Positions 33,470-41,724 of a stretch of 46,206 bases of DNA are shown piece by piece; the first letter of the stretch is position 1, and each line of letters opens with the position of its first letter. Location of the stretch: the NCBI GenBank assembly GCA_965370805.1, contig CBDUVZ010000008.1:1-46206 (forward strand). The letters are read 5' to 3'. The DNA is from CBDUVZ01 sp965370805. Its GTDB lineage: Bacteria; Hydrothermota; Tepidihabitantia; Tepidihabitantales; Tepidihabitantaceae. The position numbers were made by a program, and so were the translations under genes. A model generated the notes under the pieces. That model saw nothing but the letters and a program-made list of their open reading frames with translations, searched no databases and was not told the DNA's origin.

Positions 33470-33853
33470 ATGCCAACTATCAACCAACTCGTTAGAAAGC
33501 GGCGCAAGGTCGCGCGCGCGCGATCAAGAACCCCGGCGCTGAAGGGCAGTCCTCAGAAGCGGGGAGTCTGCACGAGGGTCTATACAACCACACCGAAGAA
33601 ACCGAACTCGGCCCTGCGCAAGGTATGCAAGGTAAGGCTGACATCGGGCTACGAAGTGAGCGCCTACATTCCCGGAGAGGGGCACAATCTGCAGGAGCAC
33701 TCGATTGTGCTCGTGCGGGGAGGACGTGTCAAGGACCTGCCCGGCGTACGCTACCATGTTGTCCGTGGTGTTCTTGACACCGCGGGGGTAGACGGCCGGC
33801 GGCGGGGAAGAAGCGGATACGGGGCGAAACGGCCGAAGCCCCCGGCGCGCTAG
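33470..33853 (+). CDS. rpsL: Ribosomal protein S12
   Basis: This 127-aa decoding-centre protein includes the signatures TTTPKKPNSALRKVCKVRLT and VKDLPGVRYHVVRG. The two lysines whose mutation gives streptomycin resistance in other bacteria (in KKPNS and VKDLPG) are wild type. The ATG overlaps the last A of the preceding intergenic TAGT by position only; it starts 1 nt after rpoC, with SD AAGGAGG inside rpoC. Confidence 0.97.
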   Translation: MPTINQLVRKRRKVARARSRTPALKGSPQKRGVCTRVYTTTPKKPNSALRKVCKVRLTSGYEVSAYIPGEGHNLQEHSIVLVRGGRVKDLPGVRYHVVRGVLDTAGVDGRRRGRSGYGAKRPKPPAR

Positions 33854-33863
33854 GAGGCGAGCT

Positions 33864-34334
33864 ATGTCAAGAAGACGGAAGGCAACCCCGCGGGTTCCGA
33901 GTCCGGATCCCCGGTTCGGCTCGGTGTTCGTGGCGAAGTTCATCAACAACCTGATGTGGGAAGGCAAAAAGACCGTGGCGCAGAAGATCTTCTACGGTGC
34001 GATGGATGCTATCGAGAAGAAGACCAAGGAAGACGGCTATGCCGTTTTCCAGAAAGCGATGGGCAACATCAAGCCGGTTCTTGAGGTCAGGCCCCGTCGG
34101 GTTGGCGGATCGACTTACCAGATTCCAATGGAAGTGCGGCCCCGCCGGCGCGACGCACTGGCCATCAAGTGGTTGATCACCGCGGCCCGCGCGCGCAATG
34201 AATACAGGATGTCGGAGCGACTGGCCGGTGAACTGGCTGACGCGAGCCGGAATCAGGGCTCGGCCATCAAGAAGAAGGAAGATACCCACCGGATGGCGGA
34301 AGCCAACCGGGCGTTTGCTCACTATCGCTGGTAG
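33864..34334 (+). CDS. rpsG: Ribosomal protein S7
   Basis: This 156-aa 30S head protein has MSRRRKATPR at the start, then FINNLMWEGKKTVAQKIFYG, RPRRVGGSTYQIPMEVRPRR and a C-terminal HRMAEANRAFAHYRW. It is the usual partner of rpsL (str operon). fusA does not follow; the last 68 bp overlap the end of a convergent minus-strand gene. Confidence 0.97.
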   Translation: MSRRRKATPRVPSPDPRFGSVFVAKFINNLMWEGKKTVAQKIFYGAMDAIEKKTKEDGYAVFQKAMGNIKPVLEVRPRRVGGSTYQIPMEVRPRRRDALAIKWLITAARARNEYRMSERLAGELADASRNQGSAIKKKEDTHRMAEANRAFAHYRW

Positions 34335-35241
34335 TCCGGTTCTTTCCGGATTCCCCAAGACATTGCCCGTCGTCTGACCCGGCGGCCCGCTTCGAGTTCC
34401 TGTGGAGGGCCGGGGATATAGAACCCCGGCTCGTTTCTGTCCGGAGCTTGAGGGCGATAAGTGCCAAGTTGCGCCCGGTGGTCCGGGACTGACGCGCCGA
34501 GAAGAATCGTCCGGCGTTCTCTTTCGTGCACATCTCCAACGACGGGGCTTCGTTCAGCCCCATCTCGCTCAGCAGCCACCGATTGGCTGCTCGGATGTCC
34601 ATCCGGTACTGCTGACGCTTCCGTCCGGCCCGAACAGGAGTAAGGAACTTGTCGGCGGCCGGGAAGTCCTTCACGAAGACCTCCCGAACATTTTCTCCAA
34701 CCGGGTAGCATACGGGACAGATGCAGGGTCCGAGGGAGAAGGTCAGGTCGGTCAGCGGGAGCGAGAACCGACGGGACATGTTTCGAGCCAGTTTCTCGGC
34801 GATGCGGGCTGCGGTTCCTCGCCATCCGCAGTGGGCGATGCCGATGCACCGATGGTTGATGTCGTAGACGTAGACTGGCAGGCAGTCGGCGACCTTGATT
34901 CCCAGTCCGATGTCGGGGTGGCTGGTGAAGGCGGCGTCCCCTTCGAGCAGATCCGGCGGGATTCTGTCATAGGCAATCGGCAGCACTACGTTGGAGTGTA
35001 CCTGCTTGAGAGTTATGATGGTCGGCACGCGAAGCAGTCGCCTGACCCGCCGGTAGTTTTCCTCGACGCGATCCTGTCTGTCGCCCACAGCAAGAGACAG
35101 ATTCAGGGATTCGTAACGGCCCGATGACGTTCCGCCGCGACGGGTCAGGAAGTACAGCCGCAGATTCGGGCCGGGTGTGAATTCGTAGTAGTCGATACCG
35201 TCGGCTGAGCGAGGCGACCATCCGGGTTTGCTGTCAGCCAC
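34267..35241 (-). CDS. YfiH/LACC1-family (laccase-domain) purine nucleoside enzyme with C-terminal extension
   Basis: This 324-aa protein has the family's three metal-ligand motifs: His in LKQVHSN, Cys in VADCLPV and His in IAHCGWRG (usually HAGWRG). It also has LGPCICPVCYPVG. Family members were once called polyphenol oxidases and are now linked to purine nucleoside phosphorolysis/deamination. The conserved domain ends near TTGRNLALIALK (about residue 265); the last ~59 residues are polar and unrelated to the family, and their codons overlap rpsG on the opposite strand by 68 bp. The start is GTG at 35241, overlapping recJ by 8 bp. Confidence 0.88.
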   Translation of the reverse strand: MADSKPGWSPRSADGIDYYEFTPGPNLRLYFLTRRGGTSSGRYESLNLSLAVGDRQDRVEENYRRVRRLLRVPTIITLKQVHSNVVLPIAYDRIPPDLLEGDAAFTSHPDIGLGIKVADCLPVYVYDINHRCIGIAHCGWRGTAARIAEKLARNMSRRFSLPLTDLTFSLGPCICPVCYPVGENVREVFVKDFPAADKFLTPVRAGRKRQQYRMDIRAANRWLLSEMGLNEAPSLEMCTKENAGRFFSARQSRTTGRNLALIALKLRTETSRGSISPALHRNSKRAAGSDDGQCLGESGKNRTTSDSEQTPGWLPPSGGYLPSS

Positions 35242-36988
35242 TGGTCTGTTCCTTCCGGTCAGGTTCCTGTCCGCTGTGGTGCGTCCTGAGGTCGCGCAGG
35301 GTCAGGCGGGTGTTCGTCCGTCCGTTGTAGCTGTGTCGGTCAACCGTGTAGCAGATGTCGATGTGTCCTTTTGTACCGACTTCGAGATTGGGGAGTTCGT
35401 GGCTGCGTTTCCAGGCGATGGCCTCCAGCACGCGGGTCCCGGAGCGCACTTTCAGCTTGAGGTGGTTCCTGCCGATTCTGCGGGGGTAGCCGATTATCTC
35501 CAGGCCGAAGCTTGCGAGCAGCGGCACCGGGTTTCCCGGGCCGAACGGCTCCATCTGCTGCAGGGCCTGGAGCAGGTCTTCATCGATCTCGTCGAGGTCG
35601 ACAACCGCTTCGACGCGGAGGCTTGGCTGATATATCTCTTCGGGCAGACTTGCGGCGAAGCGGTTGATGGCCTGCCGGAAGTCGTCGATGCGATCTTCTT
35701 CAATCCTGACTCCGGCGGCGTGTTTGTGACCGCCGAATGCAGTCAGGTGCTCGGCGCAAGCCTGCAGGGACGCGTACAGGTTGAACCCGGCGATTGAGCG
35801 TCCCGAGCCCTTGCCGTGGTCGTGCTCGAACGCGATGACGATGCAGGGGCGGTAGTAGCGTTCAACCAGGCGAGAGGCAACGATGCCGAGTACGCCTTGG
35901 TGCCATTCCTGTCCGGCCACTACGATCACCCGCTGTTCCTGGAGCTTCTGTGATTCCACCAGGTCTACTGCCCGGCCGAGGACGTTTTCCTCCAGGGCCT
36001 GACGATTCCGGTTCATGGTGTTGAGTTCGGTGGCCAGTTCCGCTGCCCGTTCCGGCTCTTCGGTAAGAAGCAGTTCAGCCGCACTGCGGGCGTGGTCCAC
36101 TCTGCCGGCTGCATTCAGACGCGGGCCGAGGATGAAGCCGACATCGTAGCCGGCCAATTGCCGGTTGCCGATTCCGGTTTTGCGTAGCAGCGCCTGCAAC
36201 CCGGGACGCTTCGTGTCGCGAATCGCGTTCAGTCCGATGCGGGCAAGGATGCGGTTTTCGTCGATCAGGGGTACAACATCGGCGATCGTCCCAAGCCCGA
36301 CGAGGTCGAGCAGGTCGGTGAGTTCTTCCCTGGGACGGTCGAGCGCGGCGAGGACGCTCCACGCCAGTTTGAAGGCGACACCGACCCCGGCCAGTTCGCT
36401 GAAGGGGTATTCGGAGTCGGGGCGCTTGGGATTGACTATCGCCAGTGCGGCGGGGAGATCCGCTGGTGTTTCGTGGTGGTCGGTGATGATGACATCGATG
36501 TGGGCTTCGCCGGCCGCGGCGACTTCAGCCGAGTCGGTTGACCCGCAGTCGTTGGTGAGGAGCAGCCCCACTCGTTTTTCCCTGCAGAAGTCGATACCGG
36601 CCATGGAGAGTCCATAGCCTTCAACTGTGCGATGGGGCAGGTAGTAGACCACGTCCCCACCCAGCCGACGCAGGGCCGAGACGAGCAGGACGGTTCCGGT
36701 TACGCCATCAACATCGTAGTCGCCGTAGACGCAGATGCGTTCGCCCCGGTCCAGTGCGGTCAGGATGCGCTCGGTGGCAGGTTTGATGTCGGGCAGGGAA
36801 TCGGGTCGATTGAGCCGGCCGGGCGAAGGGTTGAGGAAATCGCGGATTGCTTCCGCGGTCCGATGGCCCCGCCGGAATATCAGCCGGGCAGCCAGTTCCG
36901 GGATGCCCAGGTCGCGTGCGAGCGATGCGGTGTCGTCGGTCGCAGGCTCGGGAAGTGTCCAGCGGTGGGTTGGGATTACCTCAGGCAT
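35234..36988 (-). CDS. recJ: Single-stranded-DNA-specific exonuclease RecJ
   Basis: This 584-aa protein, from ATG 36988, has DHH-family motifs: GDYDVDG (about 89-95), TNDCGS, TDHH (about 169-172) and LGTIADVVPL. The DHHA1 motif GGHKHAAG and a C-terminal OB-like domain complete it. RecJ degrades single-stranded DNA 5' to 3' in recombination and repair. A longer frame exists to 37021, but the promoter TTGACA at 37016-37021 lies inside it, so the shorter, leaderless start is chosen. The gene is followed by the YfiH-like gene with an 8-bp overlap. Confidence 0.94.
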   Translation of the reverse strand: MPEVIPTHRWTLPEPATDDTASLARDLGIPELAARLIFRRGHRTAEAIRDFLNPSPGRLNRPDSLPDIKPATERILTALDRGERICVYGDYDVDGVTGTVLLVSALRRLGGDVVYYLPHRTVEGYGLSMAGIDFCREKRVGLLLTNDCGSTDSAEVAAAGEAHIDVIITDHHETPADLPAALAIVNPKRPDSEYPFSELAGVGVAFKLAWSVLAALDRPREELTDLLDLVGLGTIADVVPLIDENRILARIGLNAIRDTKRPGLQALLRKTGIGNRQLAGYDVGFILGPRLNAAGRVDHARSAAELLLTEEPERAAELATELNTMNRNRQALEENVLGRAVDLVESQKLQEQRVIVVAGQEWHQGVLGIVASRLVERYYRPCIVIAFEHDHGKGSGRSIAGFNLYASLQACAEHLTAFGGHKHAAGVRIEEDRIDDFRQAINRFAASLPEEIYQPSLRVEAVVDLDEIDEDLLQALQQMEPFGPGNPVPLLASFGLEIIGYPRRIGRNHLKLKVRSGTRVLEAIAWKRSHELPNLEVGTKGHIDICYTVDRHSYNGRTNTRLTLRDLRTHHSGQEPDRKEQTSG

Positions 36989-36993
36989 ACTAT

Positions 36994-37021
36994 CTTTTAG
37001 CCATATGAGAGGCAATGTCAA
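36994..37021 (-). promoter_or_regulatory. Promoter of recJ (leaderless)
   Basis: On the minus strand, TTGACA (37016-37021) and TAAAAG (36994-36999) are 16 bp apart. The predicted +1, about 36987, coincides with the recJ ATG at 36988. The -10 hexamer is weak. Confidence 0.6.
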
Positions 37022-37026
37022 GCAGG

Positions 37027-38865
37027 CTAGCGACGGAGATGAGATTCGACCGCCTCCAGTGCGGAGTGGGCTTCGCCGTGTGCCGGGTCAAGGTCAACTG
37101 CGCGGTCGAGTTCAACCCGTGCCTGAAGCAGGCTATCCATGCTGACGTACACCAGGCCCAGCAGGAAGTGCTTCTCCGGGTCTGACGGGTCCTGTTCGAT
37201 TGCCGCGCGGTACAGCCGGACCGCCTCCGGGAAACTGCGATGAGCGATGGCGATACGAGCCGCGCCGAGAAGACCCAGGATGCGGTTGCGCGGGTCCCTG
37301 ACGACAATCGCGGCGAGCCGGCGGTATTCGGCCTCGGCCTTTTCCGTCTTGCCTGCCCCGGCATACGAGACCAGCAGGCTATACCGGGCTGATGGGTTGT
37401 CCGGGTCGGCTTCAAGCGCGCGGTGGAGCGCGTTCAGCGCCGGACCGATTTTCCTGTGGTTGAGGTGGATGTTACCGACCTGGGTCCAGGCCTGGGCGGA
37501 ATAGGTTGACTTCTTGACCGGTATCAGGATGGAACCGACGAGGACCGCCAGCCCGAGCGCGAAGGCCGGCATAGCCTGTCGCGGTTTATGACTCCGGAAC
37601 AGCCGGGTGATTTCGTGGAGGCCGAAGCCGCCGAGCATGAGCAAGAACGGAATGACCGGTGCGCGCAGGCGGGACAGGACATAGAAGGCGAGTGAGGAGA
37701 ACAGATACGCGGCAACGAAGAGATAGGCGGGCCAGGCCTTGCTGCGTTTGTTCCAGGCAAGCACCATACCGATGACACCGAAAGCAGCCAGGAGTCCGAA
37801 GTTGATGAACGCCAGCCTGAGAAAGAGGGAGGAAGCCCGGGCGGTTTCGGGGTAGTAGTTGTTGGGTACTTCGTAGTTGCCCCAGAACAGAAGGAACTTG
37901 CGGCCGATGAGAACGACAGCCGGGCCGGAATTACTGACCAGGAAGTCCAGTCCTTTGCGCATCCAGTGGTTCGATGCCCGGGACCAGGGGACTTCCCGGC
38001 CGTTGACAGTCCTTGCCGTTTGCTTCAACCGGTCGTGGGAGAAACCGGCAGCGTCCTCGATTTCGCCTGCGGGCTGCCAGGTGCCGTCGGCGGAGGGGTT
38101 ATTGCCGTAGTAGAAGTTGATGCCGGAATGGGCGGTGAACAGCACCGGGTCGCCTGCGATGAGGAGGTTGCGGATTGGAACCAGGACGATGACCAAAAGT
38201 GCAGCAGCAGCCATAGTCCCGAGGTTGCGGAACTTCACTTTCTTGCGCCTGAGAAACAGGAGGAAGAGCGGCAGCAGGAGCAGGAGTTCGGGCCGGCAGA
38301 TGACCATCAGTCCGAACGATATGCCGGCCAGGAGCCAGCGCCACCAGTGCCGACCGGCGACGAGCATGAGCCAGACCGTGAGCAGCGACAGCAGAACAGT
38401 GAGTTCCACATAGAGCAGGGCGCCGGTGTAGAAGACCAGGATGCCGGTGAGAGCGAACCCGAAGCCTGCAATCAGGGCGCTGGTGCGGTTGAAGATGCGC
38501 CGGGTCGAGTCGTACAGCAGGAAGCAGGATGCGGCAGCCATGGCCGTTTGCAGCAGTTGAACCCAGAGCAGGTTGCCCCGGCCGAACACGGCGTAGACCA
38601 GGGCGAGCAGATAGGGATAGAGCGGTCTCAGGAAGAAGACCTCGCTGCCCCAGAAGTTGCCCGAGAGGATCTCCAGAGCCCAGCGATGGTAGTAGTAGGA
38701 ATCCACCACCTGGGCTGATATGACCGAGAACGGATGGCCGCGTATTTCGAGGATGAACAGAAGCCGGACGAGGAAAGTCAGGATGATGGCTGCAGCCGGC
38801 AGCAGCAGGTGTTTTCTGCTACCGGGGGCAGCGGTTCTCTTCCGTTTCGTCGCTGGGCGGGCCAT
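37027..38865 (-). CDS. GT-C-type membrane glycosyltransferase-like protein with C-terminal TPRs
   Basis: This 612-aa protein starts at ATG 38865; a longer frame to 38916 would include the promoter. About 11-12 membrane helices fill residues 20-430. An acidic loop after the first helix (SAQVVDSYYYHRWALEIL) and FFLRPLYPYLLALVYAVFG are typical of PMT/ArnT-like GT-C transferases that use lipid-linked sugars. Residues about 450-610 hold TPR-type repeats: WTQVGNIHLNHRKIGPALNA and LYRAAIEQDPSDPEKHFLLG. Such fusions occur in many environmental bacteria and likely glycosylate envelope proteins or glycans. Donor and acceptor are unknown. Confidence 0.82.
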   Translation of the reverse strand: MARPATKRKRTAAPGSRKHLLLPAAAIILTFLVRLLFILEIRGHPFSVISAQVVDSYYYHRWALEILSGNFWGSEVFFLRPLYPYLLALVYAVFGRGNLLWVQLLQTAMAAASCFLLYDSTRRIFNRTSALIAGFGFALTGILVFYTGALLYVELTVLLSLLTVWLMLVAGRHWWRWLLAGISFGLMVICRPELLLLLPLFLLFLRRKKVKFRNLGTMAAAALLVIVLVPIRNLLIAGDPVLFTAHSGINFYYGNNPSADGTWQPAGEIEDAAGFSHDRLKQTARTVNGREVPWSRASNHWMRKGLDFLVSNSGPAVVLIGRKFLLFWGNYEVPNNYYPETARASSLFLRLAFINFGLLAAFGVIGMVLAWNKRSKAWPAYLFVAAYLFSSLAFYVLSRLRAPVIPFLLMLGGFGLHEITRLFRSHKPRQAMPAFALGLAVLVGSILIPVKKSTYSAQAWTQVGNIHLNHRKIGPALNALHRALEADPDNPSARYSLLVSYAGAGKTEKAEAEYRRLAAIVVRDPRNRILGLLGAARIAIAHRSFPEAVRLYRAAIEQDPSDPEKHFLLGLVYVSMDSLLQARVELDRAVDLDPAHGEAHSALEAVESHLRR

Positions 38866-38875
38866 TAGTCCGGGC

Positions 38876-38904
38876 AGTATAGGAGGCAGGTTCCTGAGCG
38901 TCAA
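38876..38904 (-). promoter_or_regulatory. Promoter of the glycosyltransferase-like gene (near-leaderless)
   Basis: On the minus strand, TTGACG (38899-38904) and TATACT (38876-38881) are 17 bp apart. The predicted +1 is about 38869, only 4 nt before the ATG at 38865. It diverges from the promoter at 38927. Confidence 0.7.
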
Positions 38905-38926
38905 GGCAAGTTGCATTCGGCGTTTC

Positions 38927-38955
38927 TGGACAAGGGGCTGAAATGGGTGTATATA
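38927..38955 (+). promoter_or_regulatory. Promoter of the secreted protein gene (leaderless)
   Basis: TGGACA (38927-38932) and TATATA (38950-38955) are 17 bp apart, with predicted +1 at the ATG at 38962. An alternative TATAAT at 38952-38957 gives 19-bp spacing. Confidence 0.65.
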
Positions 38956-38961
38956 ATTAGT

Positions 38962-40812
38962 ATGTGGTTTCTACTTCTAGTCGGGCTTGCGGGCTTCAAT
39001 CAGGAGAGAGTTGACCCGGCGCTGGGTGACCTTCGAGCGGGCGGTGAAGTCCCGGTTGTGTCGACCGGGACGCATCAGATTGGTTTCTCACCCTGCGGAC
39101 TGAGCCAGGCTCTGAGAGAGCAAACGTTTCACCTGTATCCTGACGATCTGGTTATCGGCGACGTCCCGGGCGAAACCCTGTTGGTTACCGGGCGCTATGA
39201 CCGGGTCGGCAATATTGTGATTATCAATGACGGTGTGCTGAAGCTGGTGAACGCGGATTTCAACCTGGATGGGAACGTTGGCATATACCAGGGTGGCAGG
39301 ATGGAAGTCGATTCGAGCAACCTGCGATTCGTCCAGCATTACATCTATCATCATATCATCGCGATGGGGGACTCGGCCCATCTTGAAATCCGGGACAGCC
39401 ATACTGAGTTCGAAGGATACCCGTTCAATATCTCGGCGATAGGCAGGACTGAGGTGAACATGCAGAGGGTGGTGCACCAGGACTTCATCACCGCGGTGGT
39501 GATGGAGGACGCCCGGGTCGAAATGGACCATGTCAGGCTGACCGGTGAATGGCTGTTTGGCCACCAGGCGCAAGGTAAGTTCTCTCACGTTGATACCTTG
39601 CTGACCTGGTATTTCTTTCCTGAATCTTCAGAAGTCGAATTCAGGTTCCCGGATGGGGATTCGGTTGAAGGGTTTGTCCTCGACTCCACGATATCCGGTG
39701 TCAATGGAGTCGGATTCCATGTTGAGATTGACAGCTCGACCAATGTAATGTGGGCCGCAATCCCGCTGGCGGGTTCGGACGTGACGATTGACAGTTCGGA
39801 ACTCCGTGCGACCGGTATCATCTTCGAAGGCAGTGACAGCTTCGACCTGTCGGGTCTGGTCAACGAAATGTTCTACCCGGACTACACGCTTCCGCTTGAA
39901 GACCGGCGCTACCGGCTGGTCAATACCACCCTGCATACCTGGAACCTGTATGCCCAGGATTCGTCCACGGTCCAACTGTCGGGCTCCATATTCGGTGAGT
40001 TCTGCGCGTTCGGCAGGAACGACGTCGAGATACGGGGGTCGTTCTGCGACGGAACCGGGGGCCACATCGAGTCGGCCGGTGAGTCATTCATGCTGGTGGT
40101 GTTTTCAAGCGTGATGGCCGATGTCATCACCAAGGACCGGGGCGTGTGCATCATGGCATACTGCGCGATGCCCTGGGGTAATCTCTGGGCCACCGGCGCT
40201 TCGATGCTGATGCTGGTCAACTGCCAGTTTCCCGAAGACCCGATACCATCCGATACCGCGATTGTGTTCGTTGTTGCCATTACCGGGCCGAGCAATGCAG
40301 GAATTGAAGACTCGGTTTCCATTGTAGGGTCGGCATGGATGGGAACCGGGCCGCATAACCCGGCGGAGTTCGACTACTACAGGTTATCTTACCGACCTCG
40401 GGGCGATTCGGCCTGGGTGCCGATTGGCGGGCAAGTGCATGAGCAGGTCAAACGGGATACGCTCGGATACTGGGACACGCGCGGCCTGGACCCGGGTGAA
40501 TACCAGGTCAGGGTAGTGCTGATGCCGGCGTGCAGTGAAGATGACGACATCGAGGCGGTCAAGGACGTACGATTGGTGCCGCTCGGGGTTGCTCATGAAT
40601 CCGTTACCCGGGTCCCGGGTTTCGAGGTCAGGCGGCTCGGGCCGAGGGAGTTCCGCTTCAGCGGGCAGAGCGAAGTAGAAGTGCTCGATATCACCGGCCG
40701 CAGCATCGCGCGAGTCCGCAAGCTGCAGGCGGTCTGGCAAGCGCCTTCCAGCGGGGTGTTCTTCGTCAGGGGGAAAGGCAGCGCAACTACCCGAAGAATC
40801 CTGGCTTATTGA
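38962..40812 (+). CDS. Secreted beta-helix-like protein with type IX-like C-terminal sorting domain
   Basis: This 616-aa protein begins MWFLLLVGLAGFN, a short signal peptide; the longer frame from 38911 would start before the promoter. The middle (about 50-470) has many short hydrophobic beta strands and Asp/Ser turns, as in right-handed beta-helix proteins. The last ~70 residues look like a Por/type IX secretion C-terminal domain: VEVLDITGRSIARV, then SGVFFVRGKGSATTRRILAY. This is expected to be cleaved after export and to attach the protein to the surface. No T9SS machinery genes are in the window. The cargo function is unknown. Confidence 0.75.
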   Translation: MWFLLLVGLAGFNQERVDPALGDLRAGGEVPVVSTGTHQIGFSPCGLSQALREQTFHLYPDDLVIGDVPGETLLVTGRYDRVGNIVIINDGVLKLVNADFNLDGNVGIYQGGRMEVDSSNLRFVQHYIYHHIIAMGDSAHLEIRDSHTEFEGYPFNISAIGRTEVNMQRVVHQDFITAVVMEDARVEMDHVRLTGEWLFGHQAQGKFSHVDTLLTWYFFPESSEVEFRFPDGDSVEGFVLDSTISGVNGVGFHVEIDSSTNVMWAAIPLAGSDVTIDSSELRATGIIFEGSDSFDLSGLVNEMFYPDYTLPLEDRRYRLVNTTLHTWNLYAQDSSTVQLSGSIFGEFCAFGRNDVEIRGSFCDGTGGHIESAGESFMLVVFSSVMADVITKDRGVCIMAYCAMPWGNLWATGASMLMLVNCQFPEDPIPSDTAIVFVVAITGPSNAGIEDSVSIVGSAWMGTGPHNPAEFDYYRLSYRPRGDSAWVPIGGQVHEQVKRDTLGYWDTRGLDPGEYQVRVVLMPACSEDDDIEAVKDVRLVPLGVAHESVTRVPGFEVRRLGPREFRFSGQSEVEVLDITGRSIARVRKLQAVWQAPSSGVFFVRGKGSATTRRILAY

Positions 40813-40848
40813 TACCCCGCGAGAATCAGGCCGGAGTTCCATTCGTCC

Positions 40849-40879
40849 TTGACAAAGTGCCAGAAGGGGCTACTATATC
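40849..40879 (+). promoter_or_regulatory. Promoter of the NYN-domain gene
   Basis: TTGACA (40849-40854) is followed by TATATC (40874-40879) at 19 bp or CTATAT (40873-40878) at 18 bp. The leader is then about 70 nt and contains the hairpin at 40896. Confidence 0.55.
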
Positions 40880-40895
40880 GGTGTATTCATCTGTT

Positions 40896-40928
40896 CCCCG
40901 CGTGACTTGCCGCAAGGCCCATGCGGGG
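40896..40928 (+). promoter_or_regulatory. Stable hairpin in the 5' leader of the NYN gene
   Basis: A 9-bp stem with one G-T pair (40896-40904 with 40920-40928) encloses a nested 4-bp stem (CTTG/CAAG). It lies 27 nt before the ATG of a predicted RNase, so it could be a self-cleavage or control site. There is no T-run. Confidence 0.45.
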
Positions 40929-40954
40929 TTATCTTTCGTAAGGCTATTTGAAGG

Positions 40955-41590
40955 ATGATGTCAACGCCTGAACCAGCAACCAAACGCGCCACAGCTTTTG
41001 TTGACGGCCAGAACCTCTTTCACGCTGTCAAGGAAGCCTTTGGCTATACCTATCCCAACTACGATGTGAAAGCCTTGGCCGAAAGAGCATGCAGTCAGAA
41101 TGGCTGGCAACTGAAAGAAACCAGGTTCTACACCGGAGTTCCCTGCCGTCAGGAGAACCCGTCTTGGGGCAGGTTCTGGGAAAAGAAGCTCCTGCTGATG
41201 AGTCGAAGCGGCATCCATACTTTCTCGCGTGAGATCCGCTATCGGAATCAAACCGTAGTTCTGCCGAACGGGAAGGAACAAACAGTCACGGTCGGACGAG
41301 AGAAAGGGGTAGACATACGCATCGCTCTGGATGTGGTGCGTCTCGCTCGGGAAAGCAAGTATGACGTGGCTATCATATTCAGTCAGGACCAGGACTTCTC
41401 CGAGGTCGCTGATGAAATCCGTGCCATTGCCCGCCAGCAGGAGCGTTGGGTCAAGATTGCCAGTGCTTTTCCGGTCAGTCCGACAAGGAGAGACAATCGG
41501 GGCATCAACAAGACCGATTGGATACCAATCGACCGCGAAGCGTATGAGGCCTGCATTGACTCCCGCGACTACCGCCCGAAGACGAAGTAG
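40955..41590 (+). CDS. NYN-domain (PIN-like) RNase, LabA/DUF88 type
   Basis: This 211-aa protein has the acidic active-site motifs of NYN domains: AFVDGQNLF (about 12-20), KGVDIRIALDVVRLA (about 112) and IIFSQDQDF (about 143). NYN proteins are metal-dependent RNases related to PIN domains. Two adjacent ATGs (40955, 40958) follow an AAGG SD; the second may be used. It is a single gene with its own promoter. Downstream lies a relic of a type IX sorting domain, suggesting that the gene landed in or next to a former cargo gene. Its target is unknown. Confidence 0.85.
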   Translation: MMSTPEPATKRATAFVDGQNLFHAVKEAFGYTYPNYDVKALAERACSQNGWQLKETRFYTGVPCRQENPSWGRFWEKKLLLMSRSGIHTFSREIRYRNQTVVLPNGKEQTVTVGREKGVDIRIALDVVRLARESKYDVAIIFSQDQDFSEVADEIRAIARQQERWVKIASAFPVSPTRRDNRGINKTDWIPIDREAYEACIDSRDYRPKTK

Positions 41591-41605
41591 AAGCCCGATT
41601 CCGTC

Positions 41606-41678
41606 GTGTGCCCCAAACGGGCTGTTCTTCGTCAGGCAGAGCGGCAGCCCGGCCACGCGCAAGATTGTGGCGTACTGA
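41606..41678 (+). pseudogene. Relic of a type IX-like C-terminal sorting domain
   Basis: An open frame ending at 41678 encodes PNGLFFVRQSGSPATRKIVAY, which matches the end of the intact protein at 38962 (SGVFFVRGKGSATTRRILAY) almost position for position. No start, SD or upstream part of such a protein is present; the preceding bases belong to the NYN gene in another frame. It therefore looks like the 3' stump of a deleted cargo gene. Confidence 0.6.
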
Positions 41679-41724
41679 TGGCGGCAGCCTGACAATTCGG
41701 TCCGACTGAACGGAATTGCACATC

